Positions 37,702 through 47,545 of a stretch of DNA of 64,000 bases are shown piece by piece. The position numbers and the translations under genes were made by a program. Numbering within the stretch: the first letter of the stretch is position 1; the number at the start of each line of letters is the position of its first letter. The stretch lies in the NCBI GenBank assembly GCA_015231885.1, contig JADGAT010000006.1, positions 31,309 through 95,308 on the forward strand, in the 5' to 3' direction. A model generated the notes under the pieces. That model saw only the letters and a program-made list of their open reading frames with translations, had not been told where the DNA came from and did no database searches. The DNA comes from SAR324 cluster bacterium (GTDB lineage: Bacteria; SAR324; NAC60-12).

Positions 37702-38560
37702 TACCCTGTTTTTTCAAAAATTTTGAAATTGCTTCCCCGACCAATTCCGGTGCATCCAAATGCAAATGATGACCGCCAGGAATCACTTCCAAATGAAAAT
37801 CATTTACATGCTCACAGCGATTATCGACACTTCTCTCACCCACCAGCATACCTGATTGTCCACGAATCAATACAGTCGGTGCTTCTATACAATCAATAAA
37901 TCCAATCACCTGATCTTCACTCAGACGTAAACGGGAAGTGACCTTTAACCTGGGATCGCTGCGCCAAGCAATTCCATCCTTTACTACTTTGGTACCTCGC
38001 GCAACTAAAGTTTCCGCAGAGGTATCATATAAATCCCCTGCTGTTCTCCGCGCAGCAACAGCGGCTTGGATATTTGGGTATACCGGGAGTTTGCTTTGAC
38101 CAAATGACCTCATTTGTCGAATGGACTGAGACAAGGTTCTGGGACTGTCTTCTGGTTTATCAACAATCGGCCCCAAGCCTTCAATCAGCATTAAGTGAGA
38201 TACTCTGTCCGGCTGGGTACCAGCCAGTAACGTCGATATTCCAGCTCCCATGGAATGACCTAACAGGGCAAAACTTTCCCATCCCAAAGCATCAGCCGCT
38301 GCGATGACATCCGGGACCATATCAATATAATGATAAAATGCTCCGGCAGAACGATGTCCAGAAAAACCATGACCGGGCAAATCCAGAGCAACTATTCTTA
38401 AATTTGGCAAAAATGGAATAAGATGGTCGAAAGTGGCGGCATTATCCAGCCAACCATGCAATGCCAAGGTCGGTAATTCGCTTGGGTGCCCCCAGACTTT
38501 AGCGGCAAGACACAAATTGGGAATTTGAATCTCTATTTCTTCATAAAAACATTCTGCCAT
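37685..38560 (-). CDS. Alpha/beta hydrolase
   Basis: From the ATG at 38560 the product has 291 residues; a GTG at 38572, overlapping the livF stop, is an alternative. It shows ALHGWLDNAATFDHLIP (oxyanion region), GHSMGAG (nucleophile Ser about 100) and PGGHHLHLDAPE (catalytic His near 280). The HGWLDN...GHSMG pattern resembles the SERHL/MEST-like esterases. The substrate is unknown. It follows livF directly and may be a read-through member of the liv operon. Confidence 0.85.
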   Translation of the reverse strand: MAECFYEEIEIQIPNLCLAAKVWGHPSELPTLALHGWLDNAATFDHLIPFLPNLRIVALDLPGHGFSGHRSAGAFYHYIDMVPDVIAAADALGWESFALLGHSMGAGISTLLAGTQPDRVSHLMLIEGLGPIVDKPEDSPRTLSQSIRQMRSFGQSKLPVYPNIQAAVAARRTAGDLYDTSAETLVARGTKVVKDGIAWRSDPRLKVTSRLRLSEDQVIGFIDCIEAPTVLIRGQSGMLVGERSVDNRCEHVNDFHLEVIPGGHHLHLDAPELVGEAISKFLKKQGINKID

Positions 38561-38568
38561 GAGAAAGA

Positions 38569-39279
38569 TCACGCCCCTAAATAAATTTTCTTGACGGCTT
38601 CATCATTCAGAAGATTGGAAGCAGAATCCACCAGGGTAATTTGACCGTTTTCCATAACATATCCACGGTGGGCGACTTTCAATGCGAGGTTTGCATTTTG
38701 TTCCACAAGAAAGATGGTTGTTTTCTGTTCCTGATTAATTTTTTTGATGATATCAAAGATCTGTCGCACAATTATAGGAGCCAACCCCAAAGAAGGCTCA
38801 TCCAAAAGCAGCAGAGTGGGTCTGGCCATTAGAGCACGAGAAATCGCTAACATCTGCTGCTCTCCTCCACTGAGAGAACCTCCTCGCTGGTTTTGACGCT
38901 CTTTGAGAATGGGAAATAAATCAAACATGTAATCTAAATCTTTGCGAATCTCCACCTTGTCGTTTCGCAAATATGCTCCCATTTCCAGGTTTTCCTTGAT
39001 CGTGAATTCTGGAAAAATTCTTCTTCCTTCGGGGATTTGGGAAATCCCCAATGCCACAATCTTATCGGCGTTGAGCGCGTGGATCTGCTTTCCCCTGAAT
39101 AGAATCTCTCCGGTTCGGGGAGGAGTTAATCCGCAAACAGACATGAGCGTTGTTGTTTTACCAGCTCCATTACTTCCGATGAGCGTAATAATTTCCCCTT
39201 CCTCAATTTCTAAACTGACTCCCTTGAGTGCTTGAATGTTCCCATAAAAGGTATGAATGTCATTCAGTTTAAGCATCAT
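38569..39279 (-). CDS. livF: Branched-chain amino-acid ABC transporter ATPase LivF
   Basis: A 236-residue ABC ATPase with Walker A GSNGAGKTT (near 35), signature LSGGEQQMLAISRALM, Walker B LLLLDEPSLGLAP and FLVEQNA in the H-loop region; the SLGLAP form is typical of LivF. The start at 39279 is chosen because GGGGAAG lies six bases upstream; the frame is open to 39294. It overlaps the end of livG. It energises uptake of Leu, Ile and Val or related ligands. Confidence 0.95.
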   Translation of the reverse strand: MMLKLNDIHTFYGNIQALKGVSLEIEEGEIITLIGSNGAGKTTTLMSVCGLTPPRTGEILFRGKQIHALNADKIVALGISQIPEGRRIFPEFTIKENLEMGAYLRNDKVEIRKDLDYMFDLFPILKERQNQRGGSLSGGEQQMLAISRALMARPTLLLLDEPSLGLAPIIVRQIFDIIKKINQEQKTTIFLVEQNANLALKVAHRGYVMENGQITLVDSASNLLNDEAVKKIYLGA

Positions 39280-40060
39280 CAATATCTTCCCCAAGGTAAG
39301 CTTTGATCACGTTTTTATTGTTTTGGATTTCAGCAGGAGTCCCTTGCGCAATTTTTTTCCCATAATCCACAACAAAAATTCTATCAGAAATACTCATTAC
39401 CAACCTCATATCATGTTCAATCAAAAGGATAGAAACATTTTCCTCATCACGAATTCGGGTGATAAACTGATCCAGTTCGGCAGTTTCCTGTGGGTTCATT
39501 CCTGCAGCCGGTTCATCCAGCAAAAGTAAAAAAGGATCTGTAGCAAGTGCTCTGGCAATCTCCAGCCGACGTTGATTAGCATAAGGTAAATTTTTTGCGA
39601 GATGATGGACATATTGGTCTAAACCTACTTTTTTGAGCAAAGTATGGGAATAATCAATAACCCTCCGTTCTTCCGCTCGAACTTTCTTTCCTTGAAAAAC
39701 TGCTCCAGCGATCCCGGTGCGGGTTCGGCAGTGTTGTCCAATCATCACGTTTTCCAGCACCGTCATATTGGCAAACAAACGAATATTTTGAAAAGTGCGT
39801 GCTAAACCCGCAACAGTTATCTGGTTCGGCTTTTTTCCATTGATTCTTTTTTGTTTTTTTTCTGGAGGAGCAATCAAAACATCACCTCCGGTTGGCTTGT
39901 ATATACCGGTAATACAATTAAAAAATGTTGTCTTACCAGCCCCGTTTGGGCCAATCAAAGCAACAATTTCTCCTTGTTTGATATCCAAATCCACATGATC
40001 AATGGCCCGCAATCCACCAAAATCCATCGTCAGTTGCTTAACATCTAAAATCGTTTGCAT
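39269..40060 (-). CDS. livG: Branched-chain amino-acid ABC transporter ATPase LivG
   Basis: From the ATG at 40060 the product has 263 residues, with Walker A GPNGAGKTTFFN, NQRRLEIARALATDP, Walker B LLLLDEPAAGMNPQET and LLIEHDMRLVM, all typical of LivG. The shape AAGMNPQE separates it from LivF. A TTG at 40078 is an alternative start. It follows livM by 30 bases and pairs with LivF to form the nucleotide-binding heterodimer. Confidence 0.95.
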   Translation of the reverse strand: MQTILDVKQLTMDFGGLRAIDHVDLDIKQGEIVALIGPNGAGKTTFFNCITGIYKPTGGDVLIAPPEKKQKRINGKKPNQITVAGLARTFQNIRLFANMTVLENVMIGQHCRTRTGIAGAVFQGKKVRAEERRVIDYSHTLLKKVGLDQYVHHLAKNLPYANQRRLEIARALATDPFLLLLDEPAAGMNPQETAELDQFITRIRDEENVSILLIEHDMRLVMSISDRIFVVDYGKKIAQGTPAEIQNNKNVIKAYLGEDIDDA

Positions 40061-40090
40061 GGTTCTATAACAATCCAATCACACCAAAAA

Positions 40091-41299
40091 TCAGTTTTTT
40101 TCTCCTCCATGGAGCTCATATTTACGTCGCACATTACTGATCAAGCCTTCGGGACGGAATACCATCATGATGATCATAATTCCTCCAAAAATAAGCATTC
40201 GATACTCAGAAAAAGCCCGCAGATATTCAGGCAATAAGACCAAGATTAGAGCCGCCAAAATTGCGCCAACGATCGAACCCATTCCTCCCAATACCACAAT
40301 ACACAAGATCATTGCCGACTGAATAAAAGTGAAGCTATGAGGATTCACAAAGCTGTTCTTGGCAGCAAAAAAGACCCCCATCATTCCTGCCCAGGTAGCC
40401 CCCAGTCCAAATGCAATCAGTTTGGTTTTGGTTGTATCAATCCCCATGGCCTGGCAGGCAATTTCGTCTTCCCGCAACGCAATCCAGGCGCGTCCAATAC
40501 GCGAGTTATTTAGACGCCTTACCACCACAATGGTAAAAATAGTCATCACAAAAACAACAAAATACATATAGAGCGTTGTGGTTTGAAAATCCATTTCCAA
40601 ACCAAAAAAATTAGGCTTGGGGATGTTGGGAATACCCTGAGGGCCAAATGTCACTTCATCCCAGTTTTCCAGAATCAAACGAATAATTTCTCCAAATCCA
40701 AGTGTCACAATGGCTAAATAATCGCCTCTTAAACGCAATACGGGAACACCAAGAACTACCCCAAACATGGCTGCAAGGATAGCACCAGCGGGTAGGATTG
40801 ACCAAAATCCCCACCCATAATAATAATTGAAGAGAGCATAACTGTAGGCACCTACAGCATAAAACGCAACATATCCGAGATCAAGCAGACCTGCTAATCC
40901 AACAACAATATTCAAACCCAGTCCCAAAACCACATAAATTAAAGCCGTGGTCATGATGGTTGTTTGGTAGGGCGAAAATAAAAACGGGAATATGACCGCA
41001 ACACAAAATGCTGCAATTAAAACCGGACGGAATACTTTAGGATCAGAGAAAAGGCGATCTTTCAATGTTTGTTGAAAAAGACTTTTTTTATTTTTGTCTT
41101 CAGTTTTACTGAATTCTTTGCGTTGGAGCAAATAACGCCATAGCCAGGAAAAAAAAAAGCAGCCCACTCCCATGTAAAGTACATTATCCCAGCGCCAAGT
41201 CACTACCTTCTCAAAACTGTCCACTTTCATTGCAACAAAAGGGAAAGTCAGTATCACAAACCAAAGCGCAGCAATGAATGATTTCTTGAATTCCGCCAT
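40091..41299 (-). CDS. livM: Branched-chain amino-acid ABC permease LivM
   Basis: The 402-residue product is an inner-membrane permease with about ten hydrophobic segments and the LivM features GLGLNIVVGLAGLLDLGYVAFYAVGAY and WIALREDEIACQAMGID (the contact loop for the ATPase). The N-terminal 70 residues add an extra membrane pair and a charged stretch, as in the longer LivM forms. It is three bases from livH and couples with it. Confidence 0.95.
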   Translation of the reverse strand: MAEFKKSFIAALWFVILTFPFVAMKVDSFEKVVTWRWDNVLYMGVGCFFFSWLWRYLLQRKEFSKTEDKNKKSLFQQTLKDRLFSDPKVFRPVLIAAFCVAVIFPFLFSPYQTTIMTTALIYVVLGLGLNIVVGLAGLLDLGYVAFYAVGAYSYALFNYYYGWGFWSILPAGAILAAMFGVVLGVPVLRLRGDYLAIVTLGFGEIIRLILENWDEVTFGPQGIPNIPKPNFFGLEMDFQTTTLYMYFVVFVMTIFTIVVVRRLNNSRIGRAWIALREDEIACQAMGIDTTKTKLIAFGLGATWAGMMGVFFAAKNSFVNPHSFTFIQSAMILCIVVLGGMGSIVGAILAALILVLLPEYLRAFSEYRMLIFGGIMIIMMVFRPEGLISNVRRKYELHGGEKN

Positions 41300-41302
41300 T
41301 TT

Positions 41303-42205
41303 TTATACTTTCTCAGAACTAACTTTTCCTAAAATTCCTGCAGGCCGAAAAATCAGGATAAATACTAATAATCCAAAAGCAAATACATCTTCATAATCAC
41401 TGGAAACATACCCGGTAGCAAAACTTTCGGTCCATCCTAAAATGAGACCTCCCAGCGCAGCTCCCGGGATACTGCCAATCCCTCCAAGAACGGCGGCAGT
41501 AAAGGCCTTGAGACCAGCAATAAAACCAATATAAAAATTAATTTGGCCAACATGAGAAGCAACCAGTATTCCTCCTAATCCTGCTAAAGCAGACCCAATA
41601 ATGAATGTTGCTGAAATGACATTATCAACATTGACTCCCAACAACATGGCCATTTGCCTGTCTTGAGAAATAGCACGCATGGCTTTTCCAATTTTGGTGA
41701 ATTTAATTAGCAGAAACAAAACAATCAAAGTCACAACACCCGCCAAAATAATAACCAGCTCTGAGGAAAGAATAATATGAGTGTATGGTTCCAAAAATTC
41801 AAAATCAGGAACCAATTGTGGAAATGCTTGAAAATCAGAGGATTGAGCCAAAAGGACATAGTTCTGTAAAAAAATAGACATCCCAATGGCACTAATTAAT
41901 GGAGACAATCGAGGGGCATGCCGCAGTGGTTGATAAGCCACTTTCTCAATTGTAAAACCATAAGCCGCAGCATAAACCATCGCACATACAGTAGCAATTG
42001 CCACAATTGCCAGGACAGGCCACCCGAGCACTGTCAACAATCCTGATACAATCAAACCGACAAAAGCCCCGATCATATACACTTCACCATGAGCGAAGTT
42101 AATCAACCCCAAAACACCATAAACCATCGTGTATCCCAGCGCAATCAACGCATAGATACTGCCACGGGTGAGGCCACCTAAAAGAAGTTCCAGAAAATAG
42201 TCCAT
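41303..42205 (-). CDS. livH: Branched-chain amino-acid ABC permease LivH
   Basis: The 300-residue product has about eight membrane segments and LivH landmarks: GSIYALIALGYTMVYGVLGLINFAHGE at the N-terminus, GKAMRAISQDRQMAMLLGVNVD (ATPase contact), and FTAAVLGGIGSIPGAALGGL. It is the second permease of the transporter. A 10-bp hairpin lies between it and livJ. Confidence 0.96.
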   Translation of the reverse strand: MDYFLELLLGGLTRGSIYALIALGYTMVYGVLGLINFAHGEVYMIGAFVGLIVSGLLTVLGWPVLAIVAIATVCAMVYAAAYGFTIEKVAYQPLRHAPRLSPLISAIGMSIFLQNYVLLAQSSDFQAFPQLVPDFEFLEPYTHIILSSELVIILAGVVTLIVLFLLIKFTKIGKAMRAISQDRQMAMLLGVNVDNVISATFIIGSALAGLGGILVASHVGQINFYIGFIAGLKAFTAAVLGGIGSIPGAALGGLILGWTESFATGYVSSDYEDVFAFGLLVFILIFRPAGILGKVSSEKV

Positions 42206-42240
42206 TATAGAGAATCGGTGAAGAGGATTTGTTGAGGAAT

Positions 42241-42265
42241 GTTTCCGGGTCTTGAACCCGGAAAC
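42241..42265 (-). promoter_or_regulatory. Intercistronic hairpin between livJ and livH
   Basis: GTTTCCGGGT and ACCCGGAAAC form a perfect 10-bp stem with a five-base loop. No T run follows in the direction of transcription, so it is more likely a partial attenuator or a 3'-end stabiliser, allowing more binding protein than permease. That role is inference. Confidence 0.65.
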
Positions 42266-42294
42266 GAAAAGAGGTCAGAAAATGACAGGCACAA

Positions 42295-43416
42295 TTATTT
42301 AGCTTCTACAAATTTACCATCCATTACTTGGTACATGGCAAACCCAGCTCCTAAAACATCACCGCTTGCATCAAAATTAATTGTTCCTAAAGGAGTGTTC
42401 ACTTTTTTAGCACGCATTGCTTTTACAACGTCATCATAGTTTGTGGAACCTGCTGCTTCTATTGAACCTGCTAATGCCTGCAATGCGGCATAGGCCTGCA
42501 GACTGAAAGTTCCAACATCAGAACCAAATACTTTTTTGTATTCATCACTAACTGATTTTGCCATGGCAACTTGAGAAACATCTGTTGGAGCAGAAGCATA
42601 ATATTTTTCTGCATACTTGCCTGCTACTTTCAGAAAAGACGGATCTTTCACACCATCGCCAGAAATAAAATTAGCGTTTATTTTTTTCTGACGAGCTTGC
42701 TTGATAATTTTAGATGCTTCAGGATGATATCCTCCAAATACAACGGTGTCTACTTTGGCACGGCTGATTTTGCGAATCAACGCAGAATAATCAACGGCTC
42801 CAGGAGTGATTCCTTCAAACAAAACCACTTCTACATTTGCCTTTTCCAAGCCATCTCTCGCTAAACTAGCCAGGCCTTTGCCATAGGTTCCTTTGTCATG
42901 GATAACGGCTGCTTTTTTTGTTCCCAGTTTAAGGGCATAGGCCACTTGTAAGTCTGCTTGAGCCGCATCATGTGCAATTGTACGGAAAAAATTAGGATAT
43001 TTGCCAGAAAGAGTCAACGTAGGATTAGTGGATGCCGGGGAAATAACAATTACTTTTGCATCTCGGTAAGTAGGTAAAGCCGCTTCGGTAGCACCACTAC
43101 AAAGGTGACCAATCACCGCAACCACTTTTGCCGCTACTAACTTTGCAGCAACGGTTGTCGCCGTATTGGGTTCACAAACATCATCTTCTGCCAACAGTTC
43201 AACTTGCTTACCTAGAATTCCACCCTTTGCATTGATTGCTTTTACTGCAATCTCCGCAGCATTTTTTGCAGGGATACCGTAGGATGCCAAATCTCCACTA
43301 TAAGGGGAAGCTACACCAATTTTAATAGTATCTGCAATACTAACTCCGGATAAAAGACATAGAGTGATCACTGAGGCAAGTATACTTCCTGCCCATCTAA
43401 TAATACTTTGTTTCAT
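42295..43416 (-). CDS. livJ: Branched-chain amino-acid binding protein
   Basis: The 373-residue product has a Sec signal peptide (about 1-28, ending SIAD) and a type I periplasmic binding fold: IKIGVASPYSGDLASYGIPAKNAAEIAVKAINAKGGILGK, VIGHLCSGATEAALPTYRDA, ISPASTNPTLT and FRTIAHDAAQ. It delivers ligands to LivHM in the periplasm. It is the promoter-proximal gene of the liv operon. Ligand preference within branched-chain or polar amino acids cannot be read from the sequence. Confidence 0.94.
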   Translation of the reverse strand: MKQSIIRWAGSILASVITLCLLSGVSIADTIKIGVASPYSGDLASYGIPAKNAAEIAVKAINAKGGILGKQVELLAEDDVCEPNTATTVAAKLVAAKVVAVIGHLCSGATEAALPTYRDAKVIVISPASTNPTLTLSGKYPNFFRTIAHDAAQADLQVAYALKLGTKKAAVIHDKGTYGKGLASLARDGLEKANVEVVLFEGITPGAVDYSALIRKISRAKVDTVVFGGYHPEASKIIKQARQKKINANFISGDGVKDPSFLKVAGKYAEKYYASAPTDVSQVAMAKSVSDEYKKVFGSDVGTFSLQAYAALQALAGSIEAAGSTNYDDVVKAMRAKKVNTPLGTINFDASGDVLGAGFAMYQVMDGKFVEAK

Positions 43417-43530
43417 ATAACCTCCAAAAAATCCAACAAATGAATGAGTTTGTATCCAAGAAAATTAGAGACACTATAGAGAAAGAAAGGAAACTTTCAA
43501 GCAGAATGTCTTCGGCCTTCGGGTTGGCAA

Positions 43531-44835
43531 TCAGTACCCTTTTCCAGGGGGCCAGAGACTCTGTCCAATATCCAAACGGTAGTAACTTCCAAGACAATGG
43601 ATTTTCTGCATATCGTCATAGGCTTGTTGAATAGCAGAGGCCAGTTGATCAGAAAATGTGATACAATCGGCAAGGCGATGCCCCATGATAGGGACTTTAT
43701 GATGAGCCGTATATAATTGTTTTCCATGCTGCTCCACCTCATTCCACCACAAATCACCATTGATTTGACTAGATTGGATAATTGGTACCCTCGGAACATT
43801 TGGGATGGTATAAGGATACCCATAACCAGCCAAAGTCAATGAACAGCCATAGCGTCTTTGAGAATTCCAAACCAATGCGACAGGACGATTTTTGACAACT
43901 GCCCGTACGGCATCAAGAGGGTTTTCCAACATCCGCAAAATCATTGCCCCTGAAGTCACACCTAGTCTTGTATTGTATTCAATGGCATGCCATTTTCCAT
44001 TTTTCTGAATTGCGGTAACCTGCAACGGGCCATGGAATTTCGTTTCTTTAAACCAGGGCAGCAATGGACAGATCAGTTCCCTGGCCAATCCATATTGATC
44101 TTCCGGATCCTGTTCCACAATGCCCCCAAGTGGAGCGCCCGCAACCGGCCCCATATTTCCGGTAAAAGCCCTTTTGTATTCTTGATTCGTTACCAAACTT
44201 TTGATTTTACCATCACTCACGAAGACAAAATGCCCCGCCTCAGCAACCCCTAAATATTCTTGCAGAAAAACACCTTCTGCATAATCAATACGATCCAGCC
44301 AGCCAATGGTGTCTTCGACTGTTTCACAAACAATGGTGTGAATTGGACTAAAAGGCGAACATAGTGGATTTTTTAGGACATAGGGACGAGGATTCTCTTT
44401 CATCAGCTGCAAAGCTTCTAAACGGTTATTTACCGTGCAGGAAAATGGAAACGCAATATCAAAGCGGCGGCACAACTGTTCTGCAAACTGGCGACCTGCT
44501 TCAATTTGTAACGCATTGCCGGTAGGGCACAAGATAGGAACTTGTGTTTCCAGCAACTCTTTGGCCCATGGAGCCGTATACCAGGAAATCGCCATCGGGA
44601 TAATAAAATCAGGACAAAACTCTTTGATTACCGGGACAGGAGAGGCATGATTGGAAAATAACCAGGTTTCGCCAACAGAAGCTGGCCCGTAATGTCCATA
44701 TTCTCTTGTCAGGTAACAAGCGACTTCGGCTCCTGCTTCTTGCAAAATTGTCATCATCGAGTGAGCAAAAGATCCCACTCCTAGAATCAGCACTCGAGTC
44801 TCATCGGAATTTTTATTAGAATGAACATTTTTCAT
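43531..44835 (-). CDS. PurD-like ATP-grasp ligase, divergent
   Basis: The 434-residue product follows the plan of phosphoribosylamine-glycine ligase: N-terminal VLILGVGSFAHSMM, EAGRQFAEQLCRRFDIAFP, ATP-grasp region VLKNPLC, FVFVSDGKIKSLVTNQEYKRAFTGNMGP, and EYNTRLGVTSGAMIL (metal site). True PurD has GGREHA, DHKR.GD.DTGPNTGGMGAYSP and E.N.R.GDPE; here the equivalents are altered. It may be a second carboxylate-amine ligase of other specificity. It lies 114 bases upstream of livJ on the same strand. Symbol withheld for that reason. Confidence 0.7.
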   Translation of the reverse strand: MKNVHSNKNSDETRVLILGVGSFAHSMMTILQEAGAEVACYLTREYGHYGPASVGETWLFSNHASPVPVIKEFCPDFIIPMAISWYTAPWAKELLETQVPILCPTGNALQIEAGRQFAEQLCRRFDIAFPFSCTVNNRLEALQLMKENPRPYVLKNPLCSPFSPIHTIVCETVEDTIGWLDRIDYAEGVFLQEYLGVAEAGHFVFVSDGKIKSLVTNQEYKRAFTGNMGPVAGAPLGGIVEQDPEDQYGLARELICPLLPWFKETKFHGPLQVTAIQKNGKWHAIEYNTRLGVTSGAMILRMLENPLDAVRAVVKNRPVALVWNSQRRYGCSLTLAGYGYPYTIPNVPRVPIIQSSQINGDLWWNEVEQHGKQLYTAHHKVPIMGHRLADCITFSDQLASAIQQAYDDMQKIHCLGSYYRLDIGQSLWPPGKGY

Positions 44836-44858
44836 TTGTTACTCAGCCTATATACTTG

Positions 44859-46379
44859 TCAAATATCCAGCGCAATTTTTTTAAGCTCATTGTGATCCGT
44901 GATTTTTTTTTCTATCAAACGCTGTATGGTTTGTTCAAAAGAGTGAAAAAAAACCTCTGTTCCTGGGGTTGTTAAATCTTTTCCTAATATTCCTGCTTTG
45001 ATACGATCGCTGATTGTTCGGTTGACTCGTAAAATTTCGTAAACAGGAACACGACCAGCATACCCTGTACCACGACAATGCAAACAAGAGTTTTTTTCTT
45101 TCTCATGCTTACAGACACGACGCACCAAGCGCTGAGAGAGAACCACTTTCAATGTATCTGCCAGCAAATTTAAATCCACCCCCAGGTTGCCCAATCGCTG
45201 GATAGTGGTAGCCGCATCAACACTGTGTAATGTAGCAAGAACCAAATGTCCCGTCAATGCTGCTTTAATGGCAATTGCTGCTGTTTCCTCATCACGGATT
45301 TCTCCGACTAGAATAATATCAGGATCCTGCCGTAAAAAAGCCCTTAATGCTTCGGCAAATGTCAGGTTTTGCTCTGGCTGCACAGAAATCTGATTGATCT
45401 CAGGAATATGATATTCTACAGGATCTTCAACAGTCATGATATTTTTTTCCCGAGAATTCATTTCGTTCAGCATTGCATACAGTGTGGTAGTTTTCCCACT
45501 TCCCGTCGGCCCCACTACCAGAATCAAGCCACTATCCATCTGACATGCTTTGTATAAAATTTCGAGATCTTCCGGAAGAAATCCCAATACTTCTAATTTG
45601 TACTGTACCGGGGTTTGATCCAGTATGCGAATGACTAATTTTTCCCCCATTTCCGTAGGAATAGAAGAAACCCTCAGATCATAATATTCTCCATTACCGG
45701 CATGGTAGTTGTAGTGTCCATCTTGCGGAAGTCTCTTAACCGCAACATCCATACCAGCAAGAATCTTGATTCTTGACAATAATGGGGCCTGCATGTCTGT
45801 AGAAAATTTCATGGCATCATATAAATATCCATCCACTCGGAAGCGTACCACAAATCCATCCATTCCTGCTTCAAAATGAATATCAGAGCAATGCTGACCA
45901 ATTGCCTTCTCCAAAATATGGTCTCCTAATTCCACCACAGACATCTCTGAATGCTGCTTTTCTATATGATCTGATAATTGCCATAGAGCCTCTATTTGGC
46001 GAGATGTGGACCAATACCACAACAAGGGGGCCTCAAAATGGTAAGATATCTTATCCAAACTAAATAGATCAGAATGTAGCGATACGATTCCACCACACTG
46101 ATCTCCAAAAGAAACCAGCAACACTTTTGTTTCCTGGTAGATATGCCGGCATAATACAGACTCAGCAAGGGGAGCAGGAGAAGCAGAGGCCTGTGAGAGG
46201 AGAGGAATTTGATAGCGTTTTGCAAAAAAAGGCTGCAGCTGTTCTTCTTCTACCAGCTGCTTTCGGGACAATTGACGAATATTCTCAATATCCGTTAGCT
46301 GAGTGGACCGAGTTCCTAATTGAGCTAAAATTGTTGCCTCAATAAGATTTTGTGCGATGAGTTCATCAAGGAGAGGCAT
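44859..46379 (-). CDS. Type II secretion / type IV pilus assembly ATPase (GspE/PilB)
   Basis: The 506-residue product has the N-terminal MshEN-like domain (about 1-120), then HCSDIHFEAGMDGFVVRFRVDG, Walker A GPTGSGKTTT (near 290), the Asp box TVEDPVEYHIPEINQ, Walker B DIILVGEIRDEETA, the His box TGHLVLATLHSVDAA, and a tetra-Cys-like zinc site (CKHEKEKNSCLHCRGTGY). It is a hexameric cytoplasmic motor for a type II secretion or pilus system. No other gene of such a system is adjacent, so GspE and PilB cannot be told apart. Confidence 0.92.
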   Translation of the reverse strand: MPLLDELIAQNLIEATILAQLGTRSTQLTDIENIRQLSRKQLVEEEQLQPFFAKRYQIPLLSQASASPAPLAESVLCRHIYQETKVLLVSFGDQCGGIVSLHSDLFSLDKISYHFEAPLLWYWSTSRQIEALWQLSDHIEKQHSEMSVVELGDHILEKAIGQHCSDIHFEAGMDGFVVRFRVDGYLYDAMKFSTDMQAPLLSRIKILAGMDVAVKRLPQDGHYNYHAGNGEYYDLRVSSIPTEMGEKLVIRILDQTPVQYKLEVLGFLPEDLEILYKACQMDSGLILVVGPTGSGKTTTLYAMLNEMNSREKNIMTVEDPVEYHIPEINQISVQPEQNLTFAEALRAFLRQDPDIILVGEIRDEETAAIAIKAALTGHLVLATLHSVDAATTIQRLGNLGVDLNLLADTLKVVLSQRLVRRVCKHEKEKNSCLHCRGTGYAGRVPVYEILRVNRTISDRIKAGILGKDLTTPGTEVFFHSFEQTIQRLIEKKITDHNELKKIALDI

Positions 46380-46429
46380 GTCAACAGGAAATGTTAGATT
46401 AGTAGAAAATTACAGAAATGAGAACTATT

Positions 46430-47503
46430 TCATCCGGGGCCAGACTGGAGGAGCTGTGCCTGATTGTGCGTCACCAATGCATCAATGACAGGATCTATAT
46501 TTCCTAATAAAATACTATCTAATTGGTAAAGAGTCAGGTTAACACGATGGTCTGTCAGACGCCCTTGTGGAAAATTATAGGTCCGGATGCGCTCACTTCT
46601 ATCTCCTGAACCAATCATACTCTTACGCTGCTCTGCGGTTGAGCTTTGTTGCTCTGCTAATTCTTTTTCATATAAACGAGCACGTAAAACCTTGAGGGCC
46701 TGATTTTTGTTCTTCAACTGGGATTTTTCATTTTGGCAGGTAACAATTAATCCGGTAGGAATGTGAGTAATACGCACGGCAGAATCGGTAGTATTCACAC
46801 TCTGGCCACCAGGCCCGGAAGAACGATAAACATCCGTCCGGATATCATTAGGGTTGATCTCCACATCCACTTCTTCTACTTCCGGCATCACGGCCACTGT
46901 TGCAGCTGAAGTATGAACACGCCCTTGCGTTTCTGTTTTGGGAATACGCTGTACCCGATGAACACCACTCTCAAATTTCAGTCGGCTGTATACGTTTTTG
47001 CCTTCAATTGAGAGAATAACCTCCTTAAACCCTCCGATGTCCGTTCCATGCTGTTCAATAATGCCCACGCGCCATCTCTTCAGTTCCGCATATTTCGTAT
47101 ACATCCGAAAAAGGTCATAGGCAAACAGTGCGGCTTCTTCACCTCCTGTACCTGCACGAATTTCAAGAATGGTATCGCGGGAATCATCGGGGTCTTTGGG
47201 GAGTAGCAGCAACCTCGCTTTATCCTGAATCACTGCAATTTTTTTGGATAAAGTTTCTATTTCCTGCTGTGCCATTTCCCGGATTTCCGTATCTTCATCC
47301 GGGTCGTTGGCCATTTCCTGATTCGACTCCAACTCAGCTTGCAGCGCAGAGTATTCATCATACGTTGCTGCCAATTCTGTTAACTCTGCATGTTCTTTGC
47401 TCAATTGTCGATATTGAGCTTGATCCGATAGGGTTTCCGGTTGGCTCAGAGTATGGGTCAGCTGTTCGTAGCGTTCCTTGATCCCTTTCAATTTGTCTAA
47501 CAT
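46430..47503 (-). CDS. prfA: Peptide chain release factor 1
   Basis: The 357-residue product recognises UAA and UAG and triggers peptide release. It contains GTGGEEAALFA, the codon-recognition region ending RIPKTETQGRVHTSAATVAV, and the catalytic GGQ in SSGPGGQSVNTTDSAVR (near residue 231). The tripeptide region fits RF1 rather than RF2 and there is no programmed frameshift. It follows rpmE by 42 bases on the same strand. Confidence 0.97.
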   Translation of the reverse strand: MLDKLKGIKERYEQLTHTLSQPETLSDQAQYRQLSKEHAELTELAATYDEYSALQAELESNQEMANDPDEDTEIREMAQQEIETLSKKIAVIQDKARLLLLPKDPDDSRDTILEIRAGTGGEEAALFAYDLFRMYTKYAELKRWRVGIIEQHGTDIGGFKEVILSIEGKNVYSRLKFESGVHRVQRIPKTETQGRVHTSAATVAVMPEVEEVDVEINPNDIRTDVYRSSGPGGQSVNTTDSAVRITHIPTGLIVTCQNEKSQLKNKNQALKVLRARLYEKELAEQQSSTAEQRKSMIGSGDRSERIRTYNFPQGRLTDHRVNLTLYQLDSILLGNIDPVIDALVTHNQAQLLQSGPG

Positions 47504-47545
47504 ATGCAGCCTTGCTCAACAGAGCAACAGGAAAAAGAAAATAAC

